The notes beneath the pieces were generated by a model, which saw nothing but the letters and a program-made list of their open reading frames with translations, did no database searches and was not told the origin of the DNA. A program made the position numbers and the translations under genes. From assembly GCF_000717595.1 (NCBI RefSeq), contig NZ_JNZO01000013.1, positions 1-64,000 on the forward strand: DNA of 64,000 nt, in the 5' to 3' direction. Numbering within the stretch: position 1 is the first letter of the stretch; the number at the start of each line of letters is the position of its first letter. Of the stretch, positions 1 to 9,463 are shown piece after piece. This DNA comes from Streptomyces flavochromogenes (GTDB taxonomy: Bacteria > Actinomycetota > Actinomycetes > Streptomycetales > Streptomycetaceae).

Positions 1-281
1 CCCAGCGGCGTCCGCCCCGCCGAGACGCTCACCGTCTGCACGCCAGGCTGCGGCCACGCCGCACGGACGGGCGCCTTGACGATGCTGACGTCCGGACGCC
101 TGGCTCCCCCCGCGCGAAGCGGTTCGACCGGTACCGGCTTCGGCTGCTTCAGACCGGGCAGCGAGGTGCTGATGCCCGGGTCCTGTTCTGTGAGTGCGAC
201 GGAGGTGGCCGGCAGCAGTCCCACTGCCATCACCGCGGACAATGCCACGGCCCACCCTCGCGTACGGAAATTGCACCGCAA
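1..281 (-). CDS. Partial secreted protein, RHS/SpvB-type N-terminus
   Basis: This reading frame runs off the left edge. From a TTG at 281 it gives a basic start (LRCNFRTRGW), a hydrophobic stretch (VALSAVMAVGLLPATSVAL) and then a Pro/Arg-rich region with a WPQPGVQTVSVSAG-like segment. That pattern matches the N-termini of large Streptomyces SpvB/RHS-repeat wall-associated proteins, several of which are polymorphic toxins. Only about 93 residues are visible, so the family is inferred from the N-terminus alone. The start codon is uncertain because no strong ribosome binding site is seen. The gene is divergent from the FG-GAP protein to its right. Confidence 0.5.
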   Translation of the reverse strand, partial: MRCNFRTRGWAVALSAVMAVGLLPATSVALTEQDPGISTSLPGLKQPKPVPVEPLRAGGARRPDVSIVKAPVRAAWPQPGVQTVSVSAGRTPL

Positions 282-346
282 GGTTCCGATGAGCCCTGTT
301 ACCGCACAGCTGTCCCACAGAGTCCCAGGTCGGGGCCGATCGGCGC

Positions 347-3300
347 ATGGCATCCGAACCCTCCCGAGTTCCCCGATCTTGCCCGTCTTTACACCGTAAA
401 CACATGGCCTTTCCAGGCGCCTTATCAGGCCCGGCGCAATCGGAGCGGCCCTGTAGAGTCGAGCCACTTCGCGCGCACTGGAGCGATTTTCGGGCGCCAG
501 GACGAGCGAAATCGGGACACAAGCAAGGGGAGGAATTAAGGCGTGTCCATGCCAGAAATAAAGGCTTCAGACGTGGCAGGGGGGCTGCGCTGATACCGGG
601 CGTCCTGGCCGGCGCCATGATGACGTCCGTCATGGCGGCGGTGCCCGCAGGGGCCCTCGCCCCGCAGGCGCCCCCCGCGGCGGCCGCGAGCGCGCCGGTC
701 GTGAACAACCCCGTGGCCGACGGCTCGCTGAGCGAGGAGGACTACGCGCTGCAGCAGGCCGCCACGACGGGACAGCCCTTCGAGGTCGTCTCCCGGCGGA
801 CCGAGAGCTCCGAGACCTGGGCACAGCCCGAGGGTTCGTTCAAGGTCACCGAACACGGCACGCCCGTACGGTTGTGGCGTGAGGGGGAATGGGTCGCCGC
901 CGACCCGACCCTGGAGTTCGCCCCGGACGGGTCCGTGGTCACGAAGGCCACCGACATCGCCACGAAGTTCTCCGGCGGCGGGACCGCACCCCTGATCCAG
1001 GGCGCCATGAACGGCCGCACGCTGACACTGACCTGGCCGAACGCGCTGCCGAAGCCCACTCTGGACGGCAACGTCGCCACATACGCCGAGGTACTGCCGG
1101 GCGTCGACCTCCAGCTGAAGGCGGAGATCGAAGGCTTCTCCCAGGTCTTCGTCGTCAAGACACCACAGGCCGCGCAGAACGCAGAGCTCGCCCGGCTGCA
1201 GTTCGGTATCGCCGCAGACGGTCTGACGGTCGAGAAGGACGCCGAGACCGGGAGCCTGACGGCCAAGGACCCGGCCGGCCAGATCGTCTTCTCCAGCTCC
1301 GCCCCGATGATGTGGGACTCCACCACGACGACCAGCCAGCAGGCCGCGGCGACCACCCTGCGCGGCGCGATGGCGATGACGACCGAAGCCACGGCAACCG
1401 CCGGGGCGTCGGACGACGGTAGCGCCTTCGACCCGGGGCTGGGCGCGCAGGACGCCGTGATGCCCACCGAGCTGACGTCGGACACGCTCACCATCACTCC
1501 GGACCAGGAGCTCCTGACCGGCGCCGAGACGACCTACCCGGTCTACATCGACCCCAGCTGGGGCTTCGGCGACCGCCAGAAGTGGAACTGGACCCGCGTC
1601 TACAAGGCGTACCCGGGACAGTCGTTCTGGAACTCCAAGGATCCCGTCCGCGTGGGCTACGAGGCCCAGACCGGCGGCTCCGACCGCGTCTCACGGTCCT
1701 TCTTCCAACTCGACGTCTCGCACCTCAAGAACACCGAGGTCAAGTCCGCGACCTTCCGGGTGAAGAACACGTGGTCCTGGTCCTGCCAGGCCCGTGAGGT
1801 GCACCTGTACCCGACCGGCGCGATCAACTCCAAGACCAACTGGACCAACCAGCCGGGCAAGCTGACGAGCTCTCCTCTCGACACGGTGAACGACGCCAAG
1901 GGCTGGGTGCCTCCCTCGGGCTCCTCCTCGTCCTGCCCCGCCGGCAACCTCGAGTTCGACGCCACCAGCTGGGTCAGGACCAAGGCGTCCGAGGGCGCGG
2001 AGAGCATCTCCTTCGGTCTGTACGCCGACGAGAACGACACTTTCGGCTGGAAGAAGTTCGACCCCAAGACCGTCGTCCTCGAAACCGTCTACAACACGCC
2101 CCCGGAGCTTCCGGAGAAGCTCGGCACCAGCCCGGCCACCCCGTGCGCGAGCGGCGCGACCCTCGGCAACGCGACGGTCGGCCTGTACGCCACGATCAAG
2201 GATGCCGACTACGGCAACCTCAGTGCCGAGTTCGAGCTCTACGAGAACAAGGCCGGCAGCAGCACTCGCGTGTTCACCAAGACCGTCCCCGCACTCAACG
2301 GCCGAGTCGCCACACTGTCCGTGCCGGTGGCGCTGACCGTCGGGGGCACCGGTATCACGTACTCCTGGCGCGTGCGTGCCGTCGACTCCGACAAGGCGGA
2401 GTCGGCCTGGAAGAACGCTCCCTGCGCCTTCAAGTTGGACCGTCAGCGACCGGGCACCCCGCCCAAGATCGTTTCGCCCGTGGGTGCCGACGGCAAGCCC
2501 GTCTTCCCCTCGGGTGACGCGGGATGGCCGACGCCGACGGGGCCGGCCCGCCAGAAGGCGACCTTCACCTTCCAGCCGGTCGAGTCGGACGTCAAGAAGA
2601 TCTACTGGTGGACCGACTCCGACCCGGACGTCAAGGAGGTGTCGCCAGCCGGCGGCGTCTACGCGGGCCTGGTGTCGATCCCGTCCTACGGCCCCCACAT
2701 GATCTACGCATACAGCGTGGACGCGGCCGGCAATCGCTCCGACACCGCGACCTACCTCTACTACGCCAACAAGGACCAGGAGCGGGACGAGTCCAACGAC
2801 GTCAACGGAGACCGCTTCAAGGACATCTGGAGCCCCGACGGCAACGGAACCCTGATCGCCTACACCGGCCACGGCGACCGAGCGTTCTCCACCATGAACG
2901 CCGCCTCCGGAGCGGCGACCTTCCCGGGTCAGCAGGTCTCCGCGGTCGGCGACTGGCAGGGAGACGGCTTCAACGACCTCCTCGCCCTCGTGCCCAACCC
3001 GAACCAGAACGGAGCCAAGGACCTCCAGGTCTACAAGAACAACGGCTCCGGGCTCGTCAACGCCGAGGAGGGCCCCCTGACCCTCCGGACGACATCGTCG
3101 ACCCCCAACTACTGGTCCGCGGCCGACCAGGTCATCGGCGGCGACTTCGACGCGGACCCTGAGGCGGAGCCCGACGTCCTCGTCAAGACGGCCGACAAGC
3201 TGTGGTTCTACCGCGGCACCCGCGCCGCCACGATCGGCTTCGGCAGGAGCGGTGGCCTCGCCCTCGTCGGCGGCCCCGAATCGCAGTGGAACAAGTACAC

Positions 3301-5062
3301 GATCGTCTCCACGGGCGACATCAACGGGGACGACCTGCCGGATCTGCTGCTGCGCGACGACGCCACCGGCGACCTCCTCCGCTCGTACGCCACTCCCGAC
3401 CCCGCCAACCCGGGGAGGATGAACCTCGCCACGTGGGGAAGGAACCGAGTCAAGGTCGGCAGCGGTCTGACGAAGGCCCTGTACCCCCAGCTCGGCGTCT
3501 CCGGCGACCTCGACGGCGACGGCTCCGGCGACGGAATCGTCGACGGTGACGGGATCATGGACCTGTGGGCCCGCAAGGCCGACAACACCATGGTCGGCTG
3601 GCGCGGCAAGGGCACGCCGACCAACCTCACCGGGTTCGACGCCCCGTACGTCATCGACGGCATCACCGGCGGCATGCGCCTGGCGCCCAAGACCGTGATC
3701 GCCTCTGGTCACTCCGTCACGGCCCAGTCCTCGACCCTGACCATGGGACTCGACGGCAAACTGTCCATCGCGAACAAGGCCGGCGCCAAGGTCTGGAGCA
3801 GCGCAGCAGGAACGCCCGGTTCCTTCGCCCGCGTCGAGAACAACGGCAACCTCTCCGTCTGCGACGCCGACAACAGCTGCCCGTGGACCACGGGCGCCGT
3901 CAACCTCGGGGAAGGCTTCGCCGTCCTCAAGGACTCCGGCGACCTCGTCGTCTACAACGACAAGAGCCAGGCCCTCTGGTCCAGCGGCACCTCCGTCCGC
4001 CACGACCACAACCGCGACGGCCGCAGCGACATGGCCAACTGGTACGACTACTACGACGGCCACGACTCGGTGCACGTCTTCACCCCGGCCTCCAACGGCA
4101 AGTTCGAGACGTCGCCCCGTGCGGGTTGGTCCGTCCCCGCCGGCGAGTTCTACTCGGAGCACATGAAGCGCGTCACCGGTGACTTCAACGGTGACGGCGT
4201 GGGCGATCTCGCCAGCATCTACGGTTACAGCGACGGGCGCGTCTCGCTGTTCACCTGGCTGGGCAAGGGCGACGGCACGTTCGGCAGCGCGACGAGGTCC
4301 TGGACCGCCGATCCCGGCCACTGGTACTTCGAGAACATGACCCCGTACAGCGGCGACTTCAACGGCGACGGGCGCGACGACCTCGCGGTCTGGTACGACT
4401 ACTCGGACACCACCGACACCCTCTTCACGTTCACCACCACGGTCACCGGCACGTTCAACCACCCGGTGCAGTACTGGCGCGGCCTCACCGGCTGGGAGCA
4501 GTCCCGCGCGAAGACCGTCAGCGGTGACTTCAACGGCGACGGACGCGACGACCTCGCGACCTTCTACCACCTGCCGGACGGAAGCGAGAAGATCCGCATC
4601 TTCTCGGCCACGGTGAACAGCACCTTCGTCCCCGCCGACAAGTGGAGTGCCACCACCTGGGGAGACTGGAACCGCACCACGATCCACGCGGGCGACTTCA
4701 ACGGTGACGGACGCGACGACGTGGCCGCCTGGTACGACTACGCGGACGGCACCGACGGCATCCACATCTGGACGAGCACGGTGGCCGGTGGTCTGGCGAA
4801 CGCATACCCGGCGTGGACCGGCGCCAAGGACTTCATGTTCCGCGGGAACATCAAGCTCGTCACCGGCGACTACAACGGTGACGGGAAGGACGAGTTCGCC
4901 GGCCTGTACGGGTACGACGTCGCACCGAACACGGGGGCCGTACGCACGTTCACCTGGCTGGCGAACGCCTCCAACAAGCTCGACGCTCCCATGGACAGCT
5001 GGTACGCCGCCCCGGGCAACTGGAGCTTCGACCGGGTGACGTTCTTCGAGAAGCAGCTCTGA
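347..5062 (+). CDS. Secreted FG-GAP/VCBS repeat protein with B-lectin-like domain
   Basis: A large exported protein, probably adhesive or carbohydrate-binding at the cell surface. A signal segment (AALIPGVLAGAMMTSVMAA) lies near residues 82-105. A DNRLRE/CBM-like region follows around residues 395-580 (YPVYIDPSWG). FG-GAP/VCBS calcium-binding repeats occupy about 816-1075 and 1220-1520, with repeated GDFNGDGRDDLA motifs. A bulb-lectin-like segment lies between them (about 1118-1213). No catalytic motif was seen. The start is unresolved: a good ribosome binding site (GGGGAGG, 527-533) points to GTG 543 or ATG 549, but both are in another frame that stops at 593. The in-frame starts at 347 and 404 lack a binding site. 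A strong terminator follows the stop. Confidence 0.8.
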   Translation: MASEPSRVPRSCPSLHRKHMAFPGALSGPAQSERPCRVEPLRAHWSDFRAPGRAKSGHKQGEELRRVHARNKGFRRGRGAALIPGVLAGAMMTSVMAAVPAGALAPQAPPAAAASAPVVNNPVADGSLSEEDYALQQAATTGQPFEVVSRRTESSETWAQPEGSFKVTEHGTPVRLWREGEWVAADPTLEFAPDGSVVTKATDIATKFSGGGTAPLIQGAMNGRTLTLTWPNALPKPTLDGNVATYAEVLPGVDLQLKAEIEGFSQVFVVKTPQAAQNAELARLQFGIAADGLTVEKDAETGSLTAKDPAGQIVFSSSAPMMWDSTTTTSQQAAATTLRGAMAMTTEATATAGASDDGSAFDPGLGAQDAVMPTELTSDTLTITPDQELLTGAETTYPVYIDPSWGFGDRQKWNWTRVYKAYPGQSFWNSKDPVRVGYEAQTGGSDRVSRSFFQLDVSHLKNTEVKSATFRVKNTWSWSCQAREVHLYPTGAINSKTNWTNQPGKLTSSPLDTVNDAKGWVPPSGSSSSCPAGNLEFDATSWVRTKASEGAESISFGLYADENDTFGWKKFDPKTVVLETVYNTPPELPEKLGTSPATPCASGATLGNATVGLYATIKDADYGNLSAEFELYENKAGSSTRVFTKTVPALNGRVATLSVPVALTVGGTGITYSWRVRAVDSDKAESAWKNAPCAFKLDRQRPGTPPKIVSPVGADGKPVFPSGDAGWPTPTGPARQKATFTFQPVESDVKKIYWWTDSDPDVKEVSPAGGVYAGLVSIPSYGPHMIYAYSVDAAGNRSDTATYLYYANKDQERDESNDVNGDRFKDIWSPDGNGTLIAYTGHGDRAFSTMNAASGAATFPGQQVSAVGDWQGDGFNDLLALVPNPNQNGAKDLQVYKNNGSGLVNAEEGPLTLRTTSSTPNYWSAADQVIGGDFDADPEAEPDVLVKTADKLWFYRGTRAATIGFGRSGGLALVGGPESQWNKYTIVSTGDINGDDLPDLLLRDDATGDLLRSYATPDPANPGRMNLATWGRNRVKVGSGLTKALYPQLGVSGDLDGDGSGDGIVDGDGIMDLWARKADNTMVGWRGKGTPTNLTGFDAPYVIDGITGGMRLAPKTVIASGHSVTAQSSTLTMGLDGKLSIANKAGAKVWSSAAGTPGSFARVENNGNLSVCDADNSCPWTTGAVNLGEGFAVLKDSGDLVVYNDKSQALWSSGTSVRHDHNRDGRSDMANWYDYYDGHDSVHVFTPASNGKFETSPRAGWSVPAGEFYSEHMKRVTGDFNGDGVGDLASIYGYSDGRVSLFTWLGKGDGTFGSATRSWTADPGHWYFENMTPYSGDFNGDGRDDLAVWYDYSDTTDTLFTFTTTVTGTFNHPVQYWRGLTGWEQSRAKTVSGDFNGDGRDDLATFYHLPDGSEKIRIFSATVNSTFVPADKWSATTWGDWNRTTIHAGDFNGDGRDDVAAWYDYADGTDGIHIWTSTVAGGLANAYPAWTGAKDFMFRGNIKLVTGDYNGDGKDEFAGLYGYDVAPNTGAVRTFTWLANASNKLDAPMDSWYAAPGNWSFDRVTFFEKQL

Positions 5063-5089
5063 CACCCATCACACGGTGTCCGTACGATC

Positions 5090-5128
5090 CCTCGCCCCCG
5101 TCCCGCAGCCAGCGGGACGGGGGCGAGG
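5090..5128 (+). terminator. Strong rho-independent-type hairpin after FG-GAP gene
   Basis: A perfect 17-bp stem (CCTCGCCCCCGTCCCGC and its complement) with a 5-nt loop, 27 nt after the stop codon. There is no U-tract, as is usual for Streptomyces terminators. Confidence 0.8.
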
Positions 5129-5156
5129 CGCTTCCGTCGCGACCTGCGGCCCCCGT

Positions 5157-5186
5157 CCCTGCCCCTGCCCCTGCCCCTGCCCCTGC
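5157..5186. repeat. Five tandem copies of CCCTGC
   Basis: An exact hexanucleotide repeat in the non-coding stretch between the FG-GAP gene and the metalloprotease. It is a simple microsatellite with no sign of function. The rest of 5063-5387 holds the terminator and the metalloprotease leader. Confidence 0.7.
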
Positions 5187-5387
5187 CGGGAGGAACGGGC
5201 CGGCTCCCGAGGAGGATCGGGCCGACGGAGCGGTCAACTGGCCGCATAGCGGACACGGTTCTCTGTCCTTCGGACAACAGATGGTCAAATCCTTGTTGCA
5301 TACCTGTCAAACGGGCTCTTTCGCTGGCACGCTCGCAGCCGCACCACACCCCCCACGATCCCCACGCTTTTCAGCGAAGGAGCCCGC

Positions 5388-6995
5388 GTGACCCGCCAGC
5401 AGTCCTCGCACCGCCGCACCGCCACCGCCGCCGCCCTGATCGCATCGGCCGCCATGGTCGTCGTCGGAGTCCAGACCGGATCCGCCAGCGCCGATGTCCA
5501 GCGCGAAGCCGGCGCGACCGCGCTCGTGCTCTCCGGCACCCAGCGTGCCGCCGCCGTCCAGGAGGCCCAGGCAGGAGCCGCCGCCACGGCCAGGGCCATC
5601 GGCCTCTCCGGCCAGGAGAAGCTCCTCGTCCGGGATGTCGTCAAGGACGCCGACGGCACGGTGCACACGCGGTACGAGCGCACCTACGAGGGTCTCCCCG
5701 TCCTCGGCGGCGACCTCGTCGTGCACCAGAAGAAGAACGGCACCCGCGCCACCACCAAGGCGACCAACGCCCGTATAGCCGTGGCGAGCACGGCCCCGTC
5801 GGTCACGGCCACCACCGCGGGCAAGGCCGCCGCGGCCTCCTCCGACGCGCGGTCCGCCGCCCCCGCCTCGTCCCGCAAGGTGATCTGGGCGGCCACCGGC
5901 AAGCCGACGCTCGCCTGGGAGACGACCGTCACGGGCGTCCAGGCCGACGGCACCCCGAGCGAGCGTCACGTCATCACCGACGCGACCTCGGGCAAGGAGC
6001 TGTACTCCTACGAAGCGATCGAGACGGGCACCGGCAACACCCAGTACAGCGGCCAGGTCACACTCGGCACGGCGCCCTCGTACACCCTGACGGACACCGC
6101 GCGGGGCGGCCACAAGACGTACGACCTGAACGGTGGCACCAACGGCACCGGGTCCCTGTTCACCAACGGCACGGACACCTGGGGCAACGGCCTCGCGACG
6201 AACCGGGAGACCGCCGCCGCGGACGCCCACTACGGCGCGGCCGTCACCTGGGACTTCTACAAGAACGAGCTCGGCCGCAACGGCATCCGCGGTGACGGTG
6301 TCGCCGCCTACTCCCGCGTCCACTACGGCAACGCGTACGTCAACGCCTTCTGGTCGGACTCCTGCTTCTGCATGACGTACGGCGACGGAGCCGGCAACCT
6401 CAAGCCGCTGACCTCCCTCGACGTCGCCGGCCACGAGATGTCCCACGGCCTGACCGCCTCCACCGCCGGCCTGCGCTACAGCAAGGAGTCGGGCGGCCTC
6501 AACGAGGCCACCTCCGACATCCTCGGCACCTCGGTCGAGTTCTACGCGGCCAACACCACGGACGCCGGCGACTACCTCATCGGCGAGAAGATCGACATCC
6601 GCGGCAACGGCACCCCGCTCCGCTACATGGACAAGCCGAGCCGCGACGGCAACTCCGCCGACTACTGGTCCAGCAGCGTCGGCCGCCTCGACGTCCACTA
6701 CTCCTCGGGCCCGGCCAACCACTTCTTCTTCCTGCTGTCCGAGGGCAGCGGCGCCAAGACGATCAACGGCGTCTCCTACAACTCCCCCACCAGCGACGGC
6801 TCCACCCTCACGGGCATCGGCCGCACCAAGGCCTACAAGATCTGGTACAAGGCCCTCGCCACCTACATGACCTCCTCCACCAACTACGCCGGCGCACGCA
6901 CGGCGACCCTGTCCGCGGCCACCGACCTCTACGGCGCGGGCAGCGCCGAGTACACCGCGGTCGCCAAGGCCTGGACGGCGATCAACGTCAAGTAA
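5388..6995 (+). CDS. Secreted M4 family (thermolysin-like) metallopeptidase
   Basis: A secreted zinc endopeptidase that degrades extracellular protein. GTG 5388 follows the ribosome binding site AAGGAG. A basic N-terminus and hydrophobic segment (about residues 10-38) form the signal peptide. FTP and PepSY-type pro-domains follow (TYEGLPVLGGDLVVHQ), then the M4 catalytic domain. The HEMSH motif near residue 349 supplies two zinc ligands and the catalytic Glu, and GGLNEATSD near 370 supplies the third ligand. The 535-residue length is normal for a Streptomyces pre-pro-enzyme. It appears monocistronic with a hairpin terminator downstream. Confidence 0.95.
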   Translation: MTRQQSSHRRTATAAALIASAAMVVVGVQTGSASADVQREAGATALVLSGTQRAAAVQEAQAGAAATARAIGLSGQEKLLVRDVVKDADGTVHTRYERTYEGLPVLGGDLVVHQKKNGTRATTKATNARIAVASTAPSVTATTAGKAAAASSDARSAAPASSRKVIWAATGKPTLAWETTVTGVQADGTPSERHVITDATSGKELYSYEAIETGTGNTQYSGQVTLGTAPSYTLTDTARGGHKTYDLNGGTNGTGSLFTNGTDTWGNGLATNRETAAADAHYGAAVTWDFYKNELGRNGIRGDGVAAYSRVHYGNAYVNAFWSDSCFCMTYGDGAGNLKPLTSLDVAGHEMSHGLTASTAGLRYSKESGGLNEATSDILGTSVEFYAANTTDAGDYLIGEKIDIRGNGTPLRYMDKPSRDGNSADYWSSSVGRLDVHYSSGPANHFFFLLSEGSGAKTINGVSYNSPTSDGSTLTGIGRTKAYKIWYKALATYMTSSTNYAGARTATLSAATDLYGAGSAEYTAVAKAWTAINVK

Positions 6996-7003
6996 CACCT
7001 GGT

Positions 7004-7036
7004 GGGTCGCCCGGCACGCACGAAGCCGGGCGGCCC
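7004..7036 (+). terminator. Hairpin terminator after M4 peptidase
   Basis: GGGTCGCCCGGC and GCCGGGCGGCCC form a near-perfect 12-bp stem (one mismatch) with a 9-nt loop, 9 nt after the stop codon. Confidence 0.75.
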
Positions 7037-7144
7037 GCCCACCCCCTGCTCGTCATCCGAACCGGATGATCCGCTGGACGTGGCGGATACGGGACTCGCA
7101 GACCGAGCGATCGCCGGTTGCGCGGGGTACGGGCAGGTGCGAGG

Positions 7145-7828
7145 TCAGCCCAGGGCGATCCAGCGGACGCCGAGCTGTTCGATCTGTGCGGCCTCCGCTT
7201 CGTTCAACGGCTCGCGGCCCGTGGCCCTGCGCAGGAAATGAGGACGGCTCCACCCCAGCCTGTCGGCCGCCGCGGCGTGCTCCGGGCCGAGGAGCAGCTC
7301 CGTCACGGCGTCACCGGCCGCCGGGGTGAGCCAGGCTTCGCGTCCGAGTGCGTCGGCCAGGTCGAGGCCGTGGACGGCGACCTCCACGACACGGGTGAGG
7401 AGGAACTCCGACAGGAACATGGCGTCGCCATGGCGTGTCCGGACAGTCCGAGCGTGTGCTTGGGTCCGGCACAGCCTGTCGCATCGCCGCCACGTCGCGG
7501 CGAAGTCCTCGGCGAAGGCGGCGCCGTCGACGGGTCCCGCCGCCCGGTCCTGGGCCAAGGCGATCCGCATGGCATTGGTCCGGGCTGAGAAGCGGTCGTC
7601 CGGACGGTAGTACTCCACCGCGGAGGTCTCCGCTTCGTCGGGTGCCGGAGCGTCCAGCATGGCCGGGAGCCAGTCGATCACCACGGCAACGTGCCCGAGC
7701 AGGTCGCGTACGGTCCACGGTGTGCAGCGTGTCGGGAGGTTCCACGCAGCCTCGGAGAGTCCGGCCACAGCGCCGCTGAGGGCTCCGCATTCCTGCCGGA
7801 AGGCTTCGAGCACCAGGTCGTGGTCCAC
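7145..7828 (-). CDS. Maleylpyruvate isomerase N-terminal / DinB-like family protein
   Basis: A 227-residue protein of the TIGR03083/mycothiol-dependent maleylpyruvate isomerase family, a four-helix DinB-like fold that usually binds a metal and may use mycothiol. The family pattern is clear: CTPWTVRDLLGHVAVVIDWL near the N-terminus and VVEVAVHGLDLADALG near residue 165, each with His residues that normally bind the metal. GTG 7828 was chosen because GGAGGG lies 8 nt upstream. Longer in-frame starts up to 7924 lack support. The substrate is unknown. It lies 35 nt downstream of a GNAT remnant on the same strand and may use the same transcript. Confidence 0.8.
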   Translation of the reverse strand: MDHDLVLEAFRQECGALSGAVAGLSEAAWNLPTRCTPWTVRDLLGHVAVVIDWLPAMLDAPAPDEAETSAVEYYRPDDRFSARTNAMRIALAQDRAAGPVDGAAFAEDFAATWRRCDRLCRTQAHARTVRTRHGDAMFLSEFLLTRVVEVAVHGLDLADALGREAWLTPAAGDAVTELLLGPEHAAAADRLGWSRPHFLRRATGREPLNEAEAAQIEQLGVRWIALG

Positions 7829-7863
7829 GCCGTGCCGCCCTCCGTCCGTTCGGCGCAGCACGC

Positions 7864-8019
7864 TCACTTCGCCGTCCCGTCGAATCGACGACGCGGGCCG
7901 GCTGCCGACCGGAGCCCGCTCCACGGATGGACGCCGTAGCCGTCCTGCCCGATGAACTCCCTCTCGTACAGGTCGAGATCCTCGGCGGTGACATGACGCA
8001 GGGCGATCTCATCCGACAT
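7864..8019 (-). pseudogene. Truncated GNAT acetyltransferase N-terminus
   Basis: A 51-residue frame starting MSDEIALRHVTAEDLDLYER and ending GPRRRFDGTAK. It reads like the first 50 residues of a GNAT N-acetyltransferase (the usual MSDEIALRxVTxxDL start and a GLRRRF-like helix), after which the acetyl-CoA-binding core is missing. A ribosome binding site (GGAG) precedes the ATG, so the remnant may still be translated. The missing part probably went in a deletion whose right side is now the leader of the next gene. Confidence 0.55.
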
Positions 8020-8237
8020 GGAACGGCTCCAGATTCTCTCGGCCGGGCGGTTCGCACCCTCGTGACGGCCGTACGGACAACGGCTTCCCGCTTCGCACTT
8101 CTCAGATCATCGACACGCGCGCCGCGGTGGTCCCGGTTGCAGACTGCTGGAAAAAGATCACCACGGCCTGATCACCACGGCGGATCCGGGCTTCTTCGCC
8201 GATCGTTCTGACGGGGCGTGCGCTAGGGTTCCGGGCC

Positions 8238-8786
8238 ATGATCGAACCTGGAACCTTCGCCTGGCCACCCGCCCCGATAGCGACCGAACGGCTCGTGCTC
8301 CGCGAGTCCGAGCCACGGGACCGGGCGGCGTTCGTCGAGCTGTTCGCCTCACCGGATGTGGGCACCTACATCGGTGGCGCCCAGCCCCGCGAAGAACTCG
8401 AGCGCGCGATGCCCGACGCACCTGGCCGACGTCCCGGCTGTTTCGTGGTCGAACTCGACGGAACGATGATCGGCATGATCACCTTCGACCCCCGCGGTAC
8501 CGAGCGCCCGGGGCATGTCCGCCCCGAGGCCGGTGAGGCCGAGCTCGGTTACCTGTTCCTGCGGGCGGCATGGGGACGCGGTTATGCCTTCGAGGCGTGC
8601 GCGGCGGCACTCGACTGGTTCACCGGCGCACGTCCCGGCGAACCCGTGGTGCTCTCCACCCAGAGCGCCAACGACCGCGCCATGCGCCTCGCGGCGAAGC
8701 TGGGCTTCACCGAGGTCGAGCGGTTCGAGGAGTACGGCGCCGACCAGTGGTTCGGCGTGCGTCCCCCGGCCACGCGGGCCGGATGA
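8238..8786 (+). CDS. GNAT family N-acetyltransferase
   Basis: A 182-residue acetyltransferase of the RimJ/RimL-like type that transfers acetyl from acetyl-CoA to an amine. It begins ATERLVLRESEPRDRAAFVE, and the acetyl-CoA loop region is ELGYLFLRAAWGRGYAFEAC near residue 100, followed by an SANDRAMRLAAKLGF helix. This is typical full length. The ATG is the first in-frame start. The stop overlaps an in-frame ATG of the next gene (8783), suggesting coupled expression with the dipeptidase. The substrate is unknown. Confidence 0.9.
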   Translation: MIEPGTFAWPPAPIATERLVLRESEPRDRAAFVELFASPDVGTYIGGAQPREELERAMPDAPGRRPGCFVVELDGTMIGMITFDPRGTERPGHVRPEAGEAELGYLFLRAAWGRGYAFEACAAALDWFTGARPGEPVVLSTQSANDRAMRLAAKLGFTEVERFEEYGADQWFGVRPPATRAG

Positions 8787-8797
8787 AGGGCAACGCC

Positions 8798-9463
8798 GTG
8801 AACGAGATCGTGCTGATGTCGGATCCGAGGGTCGCCGCCATACCTGTGATCGAGTCCGGGGAACGTCTCGTGGACGTCCGCATCGGCGGCCGGCTGCTCG
8901 TCGACACCCGCAAGCAGGACCCGGCGGACGCCTTCGCCCACCTGCGGGAAGGTGTGCTGGAGCGGCTGCTCACGGCGCAGACGCTGCTTCCGGCGGGCAT
9001 GCGGCTGCTGTTCGTCGAGGGCTACCGGCCCCCTTCTCTCCAGCAGGAGTACTTCGAGGAGTACGCCGGCCGGCTGCGAGCCGACAACCCCGGGTGGTCC
9101 TCCCATCAGATCCACTCGGCGGCGAGCAGATACGTGTCACCCCCCGACATCGCGCCGCACAGCGCCGGCGCGGCGGTCGACCTCACCCTCGCCGATGCCG
9201 ACGGGTACGAGCTGGACCTCGGCACGCGCATGAACGCGGACCCGGAGGAGAGCGCGGGCGCCTGCTACACCCACGCCACGAACATCACCGACGAGGCCCG
9301 CGCCCACCGGAAGCTGCTGTGCACGGTGCTCACGGCCGCGGGGCTGGTGAACTATCCCACGGAGTGGTGGCACTGGTCCTTCGGGGACCGTTACGCGGCC
9401 TTGACGGCAGGCGAAGCCGCGGCCCTCTACGGTCCGAAGGAGCTCGACGCGAGACGCGGCTGA
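8798..9463 (+). CDS. D-alanyl-D-alanine dipeptidase (VanX / M15D family)
   Basis: A zinc dipeptidase that hydrolyses D-Ala-D-Ala or related peptidoglycan dipeptides. The signature pieces are FVEGYRPPSLQQEYF, the zinc motif PHSAGAAVDLTL (SxHxxGxAxD-like, His and Asp ligands) and TEWWHWSFGDR (catalytic Glu and third zinc ligand His). GTG 8798 is preferred because GAAGGG lies 7-8 nt upstream. ATG 8783, overlapping the GNAT stop, is an alternative. No vanH/vanA partners are present, so it is a stand-alone housekeeping or recycling enzyme rather than a vancomycin resistance cassette. No signal peptide is visible. Confidence 0.9.
   Translation: MNEIVLMSDPRVAAIPVIESGERLVDVRIGGRLLVDTRKQDPADAFAHLREGVLERLLTAQTLLPAGMRLLFVEGYRPPSLQQEYFEEYAGRLRADNPGWSSHQIHSAASRYVSPPDIAPHSAGAAVDLTLADADGYELDLGTRMNADPEESAGACYTHATNITDEARAHRKLLCTVLTAAGLVNYPTEWWHWSFGDRYAALTAGEAAALYGPKELDARRG

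Noticed and set aside
1691..5065. Long minus-strand open frame of 1124 codons
   Set aside because: It is antisense to the FG-GAP gene and rich in Val/Gly/Arg, as mirror frames of high-GC genes are. No domain is visible.
8798..9463. Vancomycin resistance cassette
   Set aside because: Only a VanX-type dipeptidase is present; no vanH, vanA or vanRS genes nearby.
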